NCBI GenBank assembly: GCA_947456805.1
Contig: CANGTN010000008.1
Span: 1 to 61,971 of the forward strand
Direction: 5' to 3'
DNA from: Chitinophagaceae bacterium
GTDB taxonomy: Bacteria; Bacteroidota; Bacteroidia; Chitinophagales; Chitinophagaceae
Length of the DNA stretch: 61,971 bases
A program made the translations under genes and the position numbers. A model generated the notes under the pieces. The model worked only from the letters and a program-made list of their open reading frames with translations. It was not told where the DNA came from and did not search any database. Of the stretch, positions 51,974 through 60,611 are shown in pieces (within the stretch, counting starts at the first letter, position 1; each line of letters opens with the position of its first letter).

Positions 51974-53845
51974 TTACCTTAATAAAATAATCGTCCCTTT
52001 TTTTGTTTCACTTGGTTTATTCGAGATAGCATAAGACGCCACCCAAACATACACACCAAGGTCAGCATCTTTGCCATTCATCATACCATTCCATTTGATA
52101 AATGGATTATTAGTTGCAAATATCACTTGGCCCCATCTTCCATAAACTACCATATTAAAATTAGTTACTGCAGCTAAATTTCCAAGAGGTCCAAATGTAT
52201 CATTCTTCTGATCTTTATTAGGAGTGAATGAAGATGGGAAATATAAATCACTACAATCCACAACAACTTCAATTGTATCTCTTGCTGTACAACCATCTGC
52301 ATCTTTTACCTGCACATAATAAGTACCGGTTTTGGTTACTGTAAATGTTGGTGCAACAGAATAATTTTGCCATGAATAACTTGAGAAATTTCCAGGATTC
52401 AGTACCAATTGCCCTCCAGGACAAAATGAAGTATCCTTACCCAAATTAATAGCAATAGACTTTGAAGAATCTGCAATTTTGATTCCTTGTAAATTGATGA
52501 TACAATTTTGAAGATCTTTAATTGTTAAATTATAGGTACCTGCAACTAAATTATTTTGCAAAGCAGTCACCCCATTATTACTCCATAAAAAATTGTACGG
52601 AGCAGTTCCTCCGATCACACTTACATATGCACTTCCATTGTTATTTCCACACAAAGCCGGCTTCGTTTCAATCGTTGCAACCAACAACGGAGGTTGGGTC
52701 AAAGCTACATTAGCCACCGTTGTACATGCATTGTTACTACTTACGGTAACGGTATAATTACCTGCCGGTAAATTAGTAACGGAAGGAGTTGTTTGTGGTG
52801 GAAGTGTATTCCATAGATAACTATAATTATTATTCCCTCCGATAACAGAAGTTGAAATTGCACCGGTATTCAAGCCATTACATACAATTGAAGAAGTAAC
52901 TATTGTGTTTACTTGCAAAATCGTAATTTGTTTGGTGGTATTCACAACAATATTTCCGGGAAATGTTGCTGTGAGAGAAACAGTATATAAACCCGGAGCA
53001 GAAAACTGATGTGTTGGATTTTCTATAGTAGAAGTATTATTGACAGAAGCAACATCCCCAAAATTCCATAGAAAATTAGTTGCACAAATTGCAGATGTAT
53101 TGGAAAATGATACATTGTTATTTACAGAGCAGTTGTAATTAAATCCAACTGTATTAGGTGTTGCATCAGACACAACAAAATCATCTACTGCAAACCCATT
53201 AAAATTATTACACGTATTCCCTGAAACAAAATTAAATCTGAATATAACATTTGTAGCTCCTGCCAAATTACTCAAAGTGTGTTTTGCAGTTACCCATCCA
53301 TTGCTTCCACCACCGCCCAAACAGCTTCCTACATTGGGTTGTATATTGCCACTCCATCCATCAGTTCCCAAATTATTTACACCGGCATAATTATACCAGT
53401 TACTGCCCACACAATTGGTATTTGAATTAATACTTCCAATAGTTTCCCAAGAAGTACCCCCATCTATACTATATTGAAAATTTGCTGCATCATACTTCTT
53501 TTCTGTTTCCCAAAAAACACTGCAACTAATTTGTGGATTCGATAAGGAAGAAAAATTAAAACAAGGACTTTGCAACCATGAATTTGCATTGCTGATATAA
53601 CTATTATTCACAAGCCCTCCCACAATCCAGCAATTCACACCACTTGCAGCTGCTGTAATTACGTTTTTTGATGGAGTTCCAAAAGTCCAGTCGTTATTGG
53701 TTCCGCCGGAAGTCCAGTTATTTTGTCCACTCTCAAAATTTTCAAAATAAGGAAAGGATGTAATACCATTATTACACTGTGAAGAAGCATCACCATACAA
53801 TAAAATAAGGAAAACAAAAGAAAATAAAAGCTGAAGAGTTCTCAT
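51974..53845 (-). CDS. type IX secreted surface protein with type B (gliding motility) C-terminal domain
   Basis: The ~623-residue protein has a signal peptide (MRTLQLLFSFVFLILLYGDA, before SSQ), then an N-terminal beta-sandwich (FPYFENFESGQNNWTSGG, with VWETEKKYDAANFQYSIDGG) of the MAM/adhesin type. A PKD domain (CATNFLWNFGDVASVNNTST) and two SprB-like repeats (GLNTGAISTSVIGGNNNYSY, GSAYVSVIGGTAPYNFLWS) follow. The C-terminus, FPSSFTPNKDQKNDTFGPLG to WNGMMNGKDADLGVYVW, is a type B sorting domain. Such proteins are displayed or released by the T9SS. The target and adhesion role are unknown. A TAGTTTCG box lies 27 nt upstream (53873-53880). Confidence 0.9.
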   Translation of the reverse strand: MRTLQLLFSFVFLILLYGDASSQCNNGITSFPYFENFESGQNNWTSGGTNNDWTFGTPSKNVITAAASGVNCWIVGGLVNNSYISNANSWLQSPCFNFSSLSNPQISCSVFWETEKKYDAANFQYSIDGGTSWETIGSINSNTNCVGSNWYNYAGVNNLGTDGWSGNIQPNVGSCLGGGGSNGWVTAKHTLSNLAGATNVIFRFNFVSGNTCNNFNGFAVDDFVVSDATPNTVGFNYNCSVNNNVSFSNTSAICATNFLWNFGDVASVNNTSTIENPTHQFSAPGLYTVSLTATFPGNIVVNTTKQITILQVNTIVTSSIVCNGLNTGAISTSVIGGNNNYSYLWNTLPPQTTPSVTNLPAGNYTVTVSSNNACTTVANVALTQPPLLVATIETKPALCGNNNGSAYVSVIGGTAPYNFLWSNNGVTALQNNLVAGTYNLTIKDLQNCIINLQGIKIADSSKSIAINLGKDTSFCPGGQLVLNPGNFSSYSWQNYSVAPTFTVTKTGTYYVQVKDADGCTARDTIEVVVDCSDLYFPSSFTPNKDQKNDTFGPLGNLAAVTNFNMVVYGRWGQVIFATNNPFIKWNGMMNGKDADLGVYVWVASYAISNKPSETKKGTIILLR

Positions 53846-53872
53846 GATAGTTACCCAACTTAAAATATACAA

Positions 53873-53880
53873 CGAAACTA
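53873..53880 (-). promoter_or_regulatory. -7-like box for the type B T9SS cargo gene
   Basis: TAGTTTCG on the minus strand is one mismatch from TAnnTTTG and identical to the box before the TonB receptor gene. The distance to the ATG is 27 nt. Confidence 0.42.
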
Positions 53881-54001
53881 ACTTAAAAATTTTGAGTTCA
53901 TTTCATTAAATATTGAAACAATTAATATTATAGACTGGAGCAGCATATAAAAATTATTGTATTTTACACTGCTGTTTAAAATTTATGAATTAGTAATTTC
54001 T

Positions 54002-54955
54002 ATGAAAAGTCTCTATGTAACCAAGCTAATAAAAATCTTTTTTTTATCGATATTAATTACTGCAATTTCAATCTGCTCTTTTGCACAAGAAAAAAATTTA
54101 GATACAACTTCTATTAAAGTTGATACTGCTGTACTTATAAATACATCTGCCGATAGATTAAAAGATATTAAAAAATTAGAGGACGAACGCTTCAAAATCC
54201 CTGCTGATTTAATTTTTAAATTAAAAAAAATGGGGCCCGATGAATTGGTAAATCTTAGCGAACGGTTTATTTACAATGATAAAGTTGAGGATGAAAATGG
54301 CGATAATTATGAAGTTACAATCACAGTACGTTTAGGGTTTAGTCAGGATATGATCACAGGCATTGTAAAAGAAGTACCATTGTACAATAGTGCAAAAAAA
54401 GAAACCAATGTCATTAACATAAAAATTCCGGTACAATTTTGTTGCTCCACTCCAATTGATACTTTGCATAAAAAACAACATTGTGGTAAGATGAGTGAAT
54501 TGAATGATTTTGAGGAAAAAGAACATTGTAAAGCTTGGATTCAGAAAGACAAGACACAACAAGACAAAGAAGCAGCAAAAATTATTGCTGATAGTATCGC
54601 AAAAATGCAAAGCAAAACAAACCTTAAGAAAAAAGGGAATACTACAAATAAAATAGGAATTGATAGTATTGGAGGTTTTGGGAAACCAATACCCAAAGGG
54701 AAAACATCTCAGAAAAATAAAAGTGCTTTTGAAGAAATAGAAGTTACAGACAGTACTGGTAACGTAATTTCTGTAATAACTGTTCCTTATAAAAAAGGGA
54801 AAAAGAATAATAAATCTCAAAAGCAAACAAATTCAATACAACCAATAACTGATTCTATAAATTACAAGTCAGAAAATCTAACCCCCATCATTAAAGATTC
54901 TTCATTAAATGAATTTGGCAAAAAACCCGATAATAAAAAGAAAAAAAGAGGATAA
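54002..54955 (+). CDS. secreted protein of unknown function with a Cys/His cluster and lysine-rich tail
   Basis: The ~317-residue protein has a signal peptide (MKSLYVTKLIKIFFLSILIT to CSFA, before QEKN). I do not recognise a family. Residues ~90-130 form strands (ITVRLGFSQDMITGIVKEVP). They are followed by a Cys/His cluster, FCCSTPIDTLHKKQHCGKMS and KEHCKAWIQ, which could bind a metal or form disulfides. The last ~120 residues are low-complexity, Lys/Asn/Ser-rich, and end in a run of lysines. An ATG 45 nt upstream would place extra residues before the signal peptide, so the downstream one is chosen. It is convergent with the CoA-binding protein gene. Confidence 0.7.
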   Translation: MKSLYVTKLIKIFFLSILITAISICSFAQEKNLDTTSIKVDTAVLINTSADRLKDIKKLEDERFKIPADLIFKLKKMGPDELVNLSERFIYNDKVEDENGDNYEVTITVRLGFSQDMITGIVKEVPLYNSAKKETNVINIKIPVQFCCSTPIDTLHKKQHCGKMSELNDFEEKEHCKAWIQKDKTQQDKEAAKIIADSIAKMQSKTNLKKKGNTTNKIGIDSIGGFGKPIPKGKTSQKNKSAFEEIEVTDSTGNVISVITVPYKKGKKNNKSQKQTNSIQPITDSINYKSENLTPIIKDSSLNEFGKKPDNKKKKRG

Positions 54956-54981
54956 AAAAATTCTGGATTTTTTGATTGTAC

Positions 54982-55341
54982 TTAATACTGTCCAGTACTC
55001 AGCATTACCAAAGTGCATGCTTCCAAAGGCTTAATATCATTGGCTTTCAGCAAATCATATAATTCTTCATTTTCTGTACCAGGATTAAAAATGATGCGTT
55101 TTGGATGTAATGCGATCAAATAATCATAGTACTCTTTTTGTGCTTCCGCATTGATGTATAAAGTAACAGTTTCAATTCCTTTTTGTGGTAGCTGTTTGGT
55201 AATAACCATATCGGCAATAATTCCTTCTTTTCTTCCAAATGCGATTACATCGTGTTCGTGTGCTCGCAACATTTGTACTGCTTTGTAGCTATACCTTTCC
55301 GGGTTTTCAGAAGCACCAATTACCAGTGTTTTATATGCCAT
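54982..55341 (-). CDS. CoA-binding domain protein (YccU-like)
   Basis: The 119-residue Rossmann-type protein starts MAYKTLVIGASENPERYSYKA, with the Gly-rich loop GASENPERYS, and ends with FNPGTENEELYDLL and CTLVMLSTG. This is the small CoA_binding family (YccU-like), related to the CoA-binding domain of succinyl-CoA synthetase but without the catalytic part. The exact role is not known. The ATG is preferred; the TTG at 55371 would overlap the MltD-like gene. It ends the mltD-like transcript. Confidence 0.87.
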   Translation of the reverse strand: MAYKTLVIGASENPERYSYKAVQMLRAHEHDVIAFGRKEGIIADMVITKQLPQKGIETVTLYINAEAQKEYYDYLIALHPKRIIFNPGTENEELYDLLKANDIKPLEACTLVMLSTGQY

Positions 55342-55367
55342 TTTTATGAATTTATTTTTGTTTACAA

Positions 55368-56405
55368 TCAACCTCCCGATCCATTATTATCTCCATTCAA
55401 TAAGGTACGAATACTTTCCAATAAAATTTCACTTTTCTTCGCTTGAAAAATTGTCACCCTGTCATTACTCAATCTCAGCTGATATTTTTTCCCTTCAGCT
55501 AAGATCTTATCGAACCCGGGATTCCACTTCTTAAACTGAACAATATCCATTAATAAAAAATCGGTTATTACAACACTCAAATACCTTCCACTAACTTCAA
55601 TTAAAGTAGTATTTTTCAATTCATATTCCGTTAAAGGAACGCCCAAGGCATTAGTAGCAGCGACTTGCGCTTTATACTGTTCTGTTTCAGCGGCAGTCAT
55701 TGTTGTCCATCCTCCACCACCTTCAAAAATGTAATGTGTACCAATATATTTTTTAACATGCGTTCTTGTTTCCTCTGCCAGATAATATTGTAAATCCCAA
55801 AAACTTTTGCTGCCACTTTTTTTAATAGCTTGCTTCACCCTTCCCACACCTCCATTGTATGCAGCCACTACCAAAAGCCAATCACTAAATGTTTCAAACA
55901 ATTCTTTAATCAGTTTTGCTGCAGCATGTGTACTTTTATAAAAGTTTGTTCGCTCGTCATAATCTCTATTAACCACTAATCCAAATCGTTTGGCTTCATA
56001 AGGCATCAATTGCCAGGGACCAACAGCACCTGCCCACGAAATTGTACCGGGTTGCAAACTACTTTCAATCACACTTAAATATTTTAAAGTTGTCGGAATT
56101 TTATACTGCGTTAAAATGTTATCATACAAATCAAAATATGGTTTGCCCCAAACTTTCATTTTTTCATACTCTTTTGTTTGTTTAAGTGCATATTGTTGGA
56201 CAAACGATAAGGCCTCTGCATTTATTGGAATTTTAACAGTCAATGCTTCATTGTTGTTTACTAATAAATTTTTTGTTGCAGTATCAGTTATTAAAATATT
56301 TTGTTGATGTCGGAATTCTCTTGCATACATCGTACTACTAACGCCAAAAGTTAGCATCAAAATAATGATGTATATTTTCAACAATTTGTTACGAGAGAAA
56401 TTCAT
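55368..56405 (-). CDS. MltD-like lytic transglycosylase
   Basis: The 345-residue protein has a signal/anchor helix (LKIYIIILMLTFGVSSTMYA) and a lytic transglycosylase domain at ~100-230 with the catalytic Glu in YLSVIESSLQPGTIS. It continues with WAGAVGPWQLMPYEAKRFGL and VAAYNGGVGRVKQAI. It cleaves peptidoglycan to 1,6-anhydro-muropeptides. No LysM domain follows, unlike E. coli MltD; the C-terminal ~80 residues have a small beta region. It lies downstream of gatA across a GC-rich repeat and upstream of the CoA-binding gene. Confidence 0.88.
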   Translation of the reverse strand: MNFSRNKLLKIYIIILMLTFGVSSTMYAREFRHQQNILITDTATKNLLVNNNEALTVKIPINAEALSFVQQYALKQTKEYEKMKVWGKPYFDLYDNILTQYKIPTTLKYLSVIESSLQPGTISWAGAVGPWQLMPYEAKRFGLVVNRDYDERTNFYKSTHAAAKLIKELFETFSDWLLVVAAYNGGVGRVKQAIKKSGSKSFWDLQYYLAEETRTHVKKYIGTHYIFEGGGGWTTMTAAETEQYKAQVAATNALGVPLTEYELKNTTLIEVSGRYLSVVITDFLLMDIVQFKKWNPGFDKILAEGKKYQLRLSNDRVTIFQAKKSEILLESIRTLLNGDNNGSGG

Positions 56406-56439
56406 TTTTTTGATTGTGCTTTTTTATTATTAGTTGTTC

Positions 56440-56520
56440 CCCGCCGTTTGCGGGTCGGGCTTTTCGTTGCAAGTTCTCGTGCTACATGCAGCAATGCGGG
56501 CTTTCCACTGCAATCTCTAA
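56440..56520. repeat. GC-rich palindromic intergenic repeat (copy B)
   Basis: CCCGC (56440-56444) and GCGGG (56450-56454) form a tight hairpin. CGGGCTTT followed by a TGCAA motif appears twice (56456-56480 and 56497-56520), giving two imperfect direct copies. The core GCAAGTTCTCG (56469-56479) and end CGGGCTTTCCACTGCAATC resemble the block at 21244-21298 on the opposite strand. It sits between the MltD-like gene and gatA. Confidence 0.5.
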
Positions 56521-56558
56521 CACACACGTTCCATTCAATATCAGAACAACAAAAGAAA

Positions 56559-57992
56559 TTATTTTAAATGCATCAATACTTTGCTAAGCCGATGCAAATT
56601 TATTTCATCAAAATGAGCACACATTACCTGTAAACCAAAAGGCATACCATTACTATGTTTGAACAATGGCAGCGAAACTGCAGGTATACCAACAAGATTT
56701 GCAAATACAGTATAAATATCAGCCAAATACATCGCCGTTGGGTTGTCACTTTTTTCACCAAACTTCCAAGCCGTTGCAGGAACAGTAGGAGAAATAATTG
56801 CATTGTAATCAGTAAATATTTCCTTTGCTCTTTGATACAACAATTGCCTTACCTGTTGTGCTTTTGTAAAATAGGCATCATAATATCCCGAGCTTAAAAC
56901 AAAAGTTCCAAGCATTATTCTACGTTGCACTTCTTTGCCAAAACCTTCGCTCCTGCTTGCTTTATACAACTCAGTTAAATCACTATTTTTTTGTGCGGTT
57001 TGATGTCCAAATCTTACGCCATCAAACCTAGAAAGATTACTGCTAGCCTCAGCAGTTGTTAAAATATAATAAGTGGGTACAACATAATCCAACCAATCAA
57101 AATTGATTGGTTCAACCGTGTGACCTTGTGCTTTTAATAATGCAATAAAAGAAAGTATTTGCTGTTTTATCTCAGCATCTAACCCTTCATTTTCGAGTGC
57201 TTCTTTAAAATAAGCTAGCTTGTATTTTTTAGTATCAGGCTCCAATAAAGCAGCATATGGTGGCACTTCTTTTTGCGAAACAGTGCTATCAAAATCATCA
57301 GCACCTGCAATCACTTCCAATGTTAATGCAGCATCTTCAATTGTATTTGCAAATACCCCAATTTGATCAAATGAAGATGCATAAGCAATCAATCCATACC
57401 TCGAAACCCTTCCGTAGCTTGGCTTTAAGCCTACAATACCACAAAAATCTGCCGGTTGCCTTACCGATCCTCCGGTATCGCTTCCTAAGCTTACCATGCA
57501 CATTCCCGCCTGAACCGCAACTGCACTTCCTCCCGATGAACCACCTGGCACTCGGCTTTCATCCAAAGTGTTTTTTACTACACCAAAAGCCGAATTTTCA
57601 CTGCTGCTTCCCATTGCAAATTCATCGCAATTATTTCTGCCAATAATAATCGCATCTTCTGCCAATAATTTTTCAACAGCAGTTGCATTGTAAATAGAAC
57701 TAAAATTTTCAAGCATCTTTGAAGCAGCCGAAACCTTATGACCATTGTAACAAATTACATCTTTAATAGCAACTATCACCCCATGCAATTTGCCCAAAGG
57801 TTTCCCGTATTTTCTTTTTGCATCTAATAATACCGCTGCTTCTAATGCCTCATTTTCAAATACTTCTATGAAGGCATTAAGCTGTTGATTTTTTCTTATT
57901 TGCTGCAGATAATACGTAACCGTTTCAACACAAGTAACAGTACCTGATGCTAAACTATTGTGATACGCTTTTATAGAAGGAAATGGGAACAA
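56559..57992 (-). CDS. gatA: glutamyl-tRNA(Gln)/aspartyl-tRNA(Asn) amidotransferase subunit A
   Basis: GatA generates ammonia from glutamine for transamidation of misacylated tRNAs. The 477-residue amidase has the Ser-cisSer-Lys triad: K77 (VIVAIKDVICY), S152 and S176 in the signature PGGSSGGSAVAVQAG and SLGSDTGGSVRQPADFCG. The start codon is TTG: the conserved N-terminus (FPFPSIKAYHNSLASG) follows it at once, and an in-frame stop lies 5 codons upstream, so no ATG can be used. It follows tatC by 44 nt. gatB and gatC are not in the window. Confidence 0.95.
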   Translation of the reverse strand: MFPFPSIKAYHNSLASGTVTCVETVTYYLQQIRKNQQLNAFIEVFENEALEAAVLLDAKRKYGKPLGKLHGVIVAIKDVICYNGHKVSAASKMLENFSSIYNATAVEKLLAEDAIIIGRNNCDEFAMGSSSENSAFGVVKNTLDESRVPGGSSGGSAVAVQAGMCMVSLGSDTGGSVRQPADFCGIVGLKPSYGRVSRYGLIAYASSFDQIGVFANTIEDAALTLEVIAGADDFDSTVSQKEVPPYAALLEPDTKKYKLAYFKEALENEGLDAEIKQQILSFIALLKAQGHTVEPINFDWLDYVVPTYYILTTAEASSNLSRFDGVRFGHQTAQKNSDLTELYKASRSEGFGKEVQRRIMLGTFVLSSGYYDAYFTKAQQVRQLLYQRAKEIFTDYNAIISPTVPATAWKFGEKSDNPTAMYLADIYTVFANLVGIPAVSLPLFKHSNGMPFGLQVMCAHFDEINLHRLSKVLMHLK

Positions 57993-58036
57993 GATTATTT
58001 GGAATTATGAAATTAAAAGTATGGTTTTATCAATTA

Positions 58037-58855
58037 CTACTCCCATTCAGCTTCAGCCTTCACCTCTTTCTTTTCCACTCTTTTGCAAATAAGAATACTA
58101 ACTTCATATAGTATTATAAGTGGGATGCTACAAATGATTTGGCTAAACATATCTGGCGGAGTAATTATTCCGGTAAGTACCACAATTATTAATATGGAAT
58201 ATTTTCTAAATTTTTTTAATGAGGTTGCACTTACAATACCAATTTTTGCTAAAAAATATAAAATCAATGGCATTTGAAAAGCCAAACCACACCCCAATGT
58301 AAGCGGCAATACAGTATTAAAATAACTGGTTATAGTTGGAATATTTTTTATTTTATCATCTAATGAAAAATTAGCAAAGAAATTTACCGTGTATGGCGAC
58401 AACACAAAATACCCAAAGCTTATCCCTATAAAGAAAAGAAAAGAAACCCAAAAAATTACACCACGTGAATTAGACAATTCGTTCTTGCTAAGCGCAGGTT
58501 TAATAAACTTCCAAAACTGCCATAAAACATAAGGAAAGGCAAGTATAAAACCTCCAATTACTATTACATCCAAGTACACATCAAACTGTCCTGTAAGCGT
58601 TGTACTTTGCAAATCCAGATGAATTTCTTTCATGCAAAACTTGTTACCAAAACCAAAATAATTGCTCAGTTTACATAAGTAAGTGTACGTTGGAAAATCT
58701 GATCTTGTTGGTCCCAACAAGATTCTTTGAATTATAAAATTATTGTAAAAAGCCACTACAACTGCGCCAATTACAGTAGCCACGGCGGCTCTGAATAAAT
58801 GAGCTCTTAGTGCATCTAAATGCTCAATAAAAGTCATTTCTGCTTTATCACTCAT
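58037..58855 (-). CDS. tatC: Sec-independent protein translocase TatC
   Basis: TatC is the receptor for twin-arginine signal peptides. The ~272-residue protein starts MSDKAEMTFIEHLDALRAHL (the conserved FxEHLxxLR motif), then shows six transmembrane helices with FILAFPYVLWQFWKFIKPAL and, near the end, YSILIIVVLTGIITPPDMFSQ. A periplasmic insertion (~70-110) with several Cys is longer than in E. coli. A TTG 72 nt upstream would give an odd extension across the terminator and is rejected. tatA lies upstream beyond a terminator. Confidence 0.95.
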   Translation of the reverse strand: MSDKAEMTFIEHLDALRAHLFRAAVATVIGAVVVAFYNNFIIQRILLGPTRSDFPTYTYLCKLSNYFGFGNKFCMKEIHLDLQSTTLTGQFDVYLDVIVIGGFILAFPYVLWQFWKFIKPALSKNELSNSRGVIFWVSFLFFIGISFGYFVLSPYTVNFFANFSLDDKIKNIPTITSYFNTVLPLTLGCGLAFQMPLILYFLAKIGIVSATSLKKFRKYSILIIVVLTGIITPPDMFSQIICSIPLIILYEVSILICKRVEKKEVKAEAEWE

Positions 58856-58919
58856 TAGATTTCTTAAGTTGTATTTAAGAATGAAAAATAATTTATCAAA
58901 ACTTACCTGTAAAATAAAA

Positions 58920-58940
58920 CCTCGCAAATGAACTGCGAGG
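58920..58940 (-). terminator. intrinsic terminator after tatA
   Basis: CCTCGCA (58920-58926) and TGCGAGG (58934-58940) pair around a 7-nt loop. On the minus strand the stem is followed by TTTTATTTTACAG. It separates rplS-tatA from tatC. Confidence 0.8.
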
Positions 58941-58972
58941 TTTATAATATATTATTTACTTTTTTTGTAGAA

Positions 58973-59188
58973 TTAATGCTTAGTAGTAGAATCTTCTTTA
59001 ATTGAATTTTCTATCTCATTTTTTACATTATTCTTTGCATCATTAAACTCTCTGATTCCCTTGCCTAAACCTCTCATTAATTCAGGGATTTTTTTACCTC
59101 CAAACATCAGTAATACCACTAAAAATATTACGATCATATGTTCGAAAGAAAGGGCCAAAATTGTAAAACCAAGAATTGAAGTAATCAT
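58973..59188 (-). CDS. tatA: Sec-independent protein translocase TatA/TatE
   Basis: The 71-residue protein has one N-terminal helix (FTILALSFEHMIVIFLVVLL), the conserved FGGKKIPELMRGLGKGIREF amphipathic segment and a short charged tail. It oligomerises to form the translocation pore with TatC. A terminator follows the gene, so tatC has its own signal. rplS lies 47 nt upstream and may share a transcript. Confidence 0.94.
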   Translation of the reverse strand: MITSILGFTILALSFEHMIVIFLVVLLMFGGKKIPELMRGLGKGIREFNDAKNNVKNEIENSIKEDSTTKH

Positions 59189-59235
59189 AACGATTGTTTT
59201 AGAATTACTGTAAAATTAAGCTTAAATAAATTAAA

Positions 59236-59589
59236 CTAGTTAACTCTTTTTTCTTTGATTCTTGCACTCTTACCACTTCTTTCTCTTAAATAGAACAATT
59301 TAGCACGACGTACTTTACCTGTTTTATTCAAAATAATACCATCAATATTTGGAGAAAGTATTGGAAACAAACGTTCTACACCTATACCATCTGATATTTT
59401 ACGAACAGTAAATGTTGCAGTTGCACCACTACCTTGTAATTTAATAACATCGCCTCTAAAGCTTTGAATACGCTCTTTACCGCCCTCTACAATCTTGTAG
59501 TTAACGGTAACGTTATCACCCGCTTTAAACTTCGGGTATTCTTTTTTTGCTGTTAATTGCTCATGCACAAATTGTACTGCTGATTGCAT
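59236..59589 (-). CDS. rplS: 50S ribosomal protein L19 (bL19)
   Basis: The 117-residue protein matches bL19 throughout: FVHEQLTAKKEYPKFKAGDN, VTVNYKIVEGGKERIQSFRG, GDVIKLQGSGATATFTVRKI, GIGVERLFPILSPNIDGIIL and the basic end KLFYLRERSGKSARIKEK. It lies at the 30S/50S interface. A full -7 box lies 22 nt upstream. The usual neighbours trmD and rimM are not here; tatA follows. Confidence 0.97.
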   Translation of the reverse strand: MQSAVQFVHEQLTAKKEYPKFKAGDNVTVNYKIVEGGKERIQSFRGDVIKLQGSGATATFTVRKISDGIGVERLFPILSPNIDGIILNKTGKVRRAKLFYLRERSGKSARIKEKRVN

Positions 59590-59611
59590 AACTTAATTTT
59601 TTTTCGGAGGG

Positions 59612-59619
59612 CAAAAGTA
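59612..59619 (-). promoter_or_regulatory. -7 box for rplS
   Basis: TACTTTTG on the minus strand is a full TAnnTTTG match, 22 nt upstream of the rplS start. Confidence 0.55.
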
Positions 59620-59736
59620 AGGAGATTATCCTATAATTAATATTGTTTTTTAATTTTTTTTAGGGTTTTGTCTGAAAATAGCATTAAAAGTAGCTTTTAA
59701 AAGCAATTGTATGACATTTACCCAACCAGGTCAAGC

Positions 59737-59744
59737 TATATTTG
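59737..59744 (+). promoter_or_regulatory. -7 box immediately before the rsmE start codon
   Basis: TATATTTG is a full match to TAnnTTTG. The A of ATG is 5 nt after its last G, as at porZ, so transcription probably begins at or next to the start codon. Confidence 0.45.
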
Positions 59745-59748
59745 CCTT

Positions 59749-60450
59749 ATGCAATTGCCTTTTTTTTACGAGCCAGGATTAATTGAAACCAATTCGCTCT
59801 TTACACTAAGTGAAGAAACCAACAAACATGCCATTCAAGTGCTTCGGATGAAATTGAATGATGCCTTACATCTTACCAACGGCAAAGGTTTGTTATGCAG
59901 GGCTATATTATCCAGTGCAGATAAAAAACAAAGTGTTGTTACCATTCAATCCGTTCAATTTTTTGAAGAAAACCCAATCAAATTATCAATAGGCATCTCA
60001 ATATTAAAAAATACAGCCAGATTAGAATGGTTTGCCGAAAAAGTGACTGAACTAGGAATTGGAAGCATTCACCTTTTACAATGCCACCGAACAGAAAAAC
60101 AACATTTTCGTTTTGACAGATTAAATAGCATTCTAATTGCTGCAATGTTGCAAAGCCAACAAACCTGGTTACCCATTTTACACGAGCCAAGACCTTTTTC
60201 TGAAATATTACAATTAGCCGATTGCCCTATTAAATTGATTGCTCATTGTGAAGAAAGAGACAAAATTCCGGTTCAAAAAATTAAAATGACAGCAAATTCT
60301 TTGATGCTGATTGGACCCGAAGGTGATTTTACTACCGATGAAATACATCTTGCGCTAAAAAATAATTTTACAGCAGTTAGTTTAGGTAAGACCCGACTCC
60401 GTACAGAAACTGCAGGTGTAGTTGCAGCTACAATACTTACATTAAGCTAG
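59749..60450 (+). CDS. rsmE: 16S rRNA (uracil1498-N3)-methyltransferase RsmE
   Basis: RsmE methylates U1498 of 16S rRNA with SAM. The ~233-residue SPOUT protein starts MQLPFFYEPGLIETNSLFTL, has the PUA-like N-terminal part (NKHAIQVLRMKLNDALHLTNG), and the trefoil knot with AARLEWF-type helix (NTARLEWFAEKVTELGIGSI), MLIGPEGDFTTDEI and LGKTRLRTETAGVVAATILT. An upstream TTG or GTG start would extend past the -7 box, so the ATG is preferred. The gene appears monocistronic and is divergent from rplS. Confidence 0.94.
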   Translation: MQLPFFYEPGLIETNSLFTLSEETNKHAIQVLRMKLNDALHLTNGKGLLCRAILSSADKKQSVVTIQSVQFFEENPIKLSIGISILKNTARLEWFAEKVTELGIGSIHLLQCHRTEKQHFRFDRLNSILIAAMLQSQQTWLPILHEPRPFSEILQLADCPIKLIAHCEERDKIPVQKIKMTANSLMLIGPEGDFTTDEIHLALKNNFTAVSLGKTRLRTETAGVVAATILTLS

Positions 60451-60611
60451 AATTAATATTTTTTGTACTCCGGAAAATCATTAACAACAACTGTCATCTT
60501 TAATTCAAACACAAATCAGTTGGGTTACTTCAGTAATAGAATAATATAGCCGAAAGAACATAAGAACTTCTTTTTTCTGAAATCTAATTACGTTCTTACT
60601 CAAGCATTATT

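Noticed and set aside
58856-58927. Longer tatC starting at the upstream TTG
   Set aside because: It would run across the tatA terminator and add residues that are not part of the TatC family. The downstream ATG gives the conserved N-terminus.
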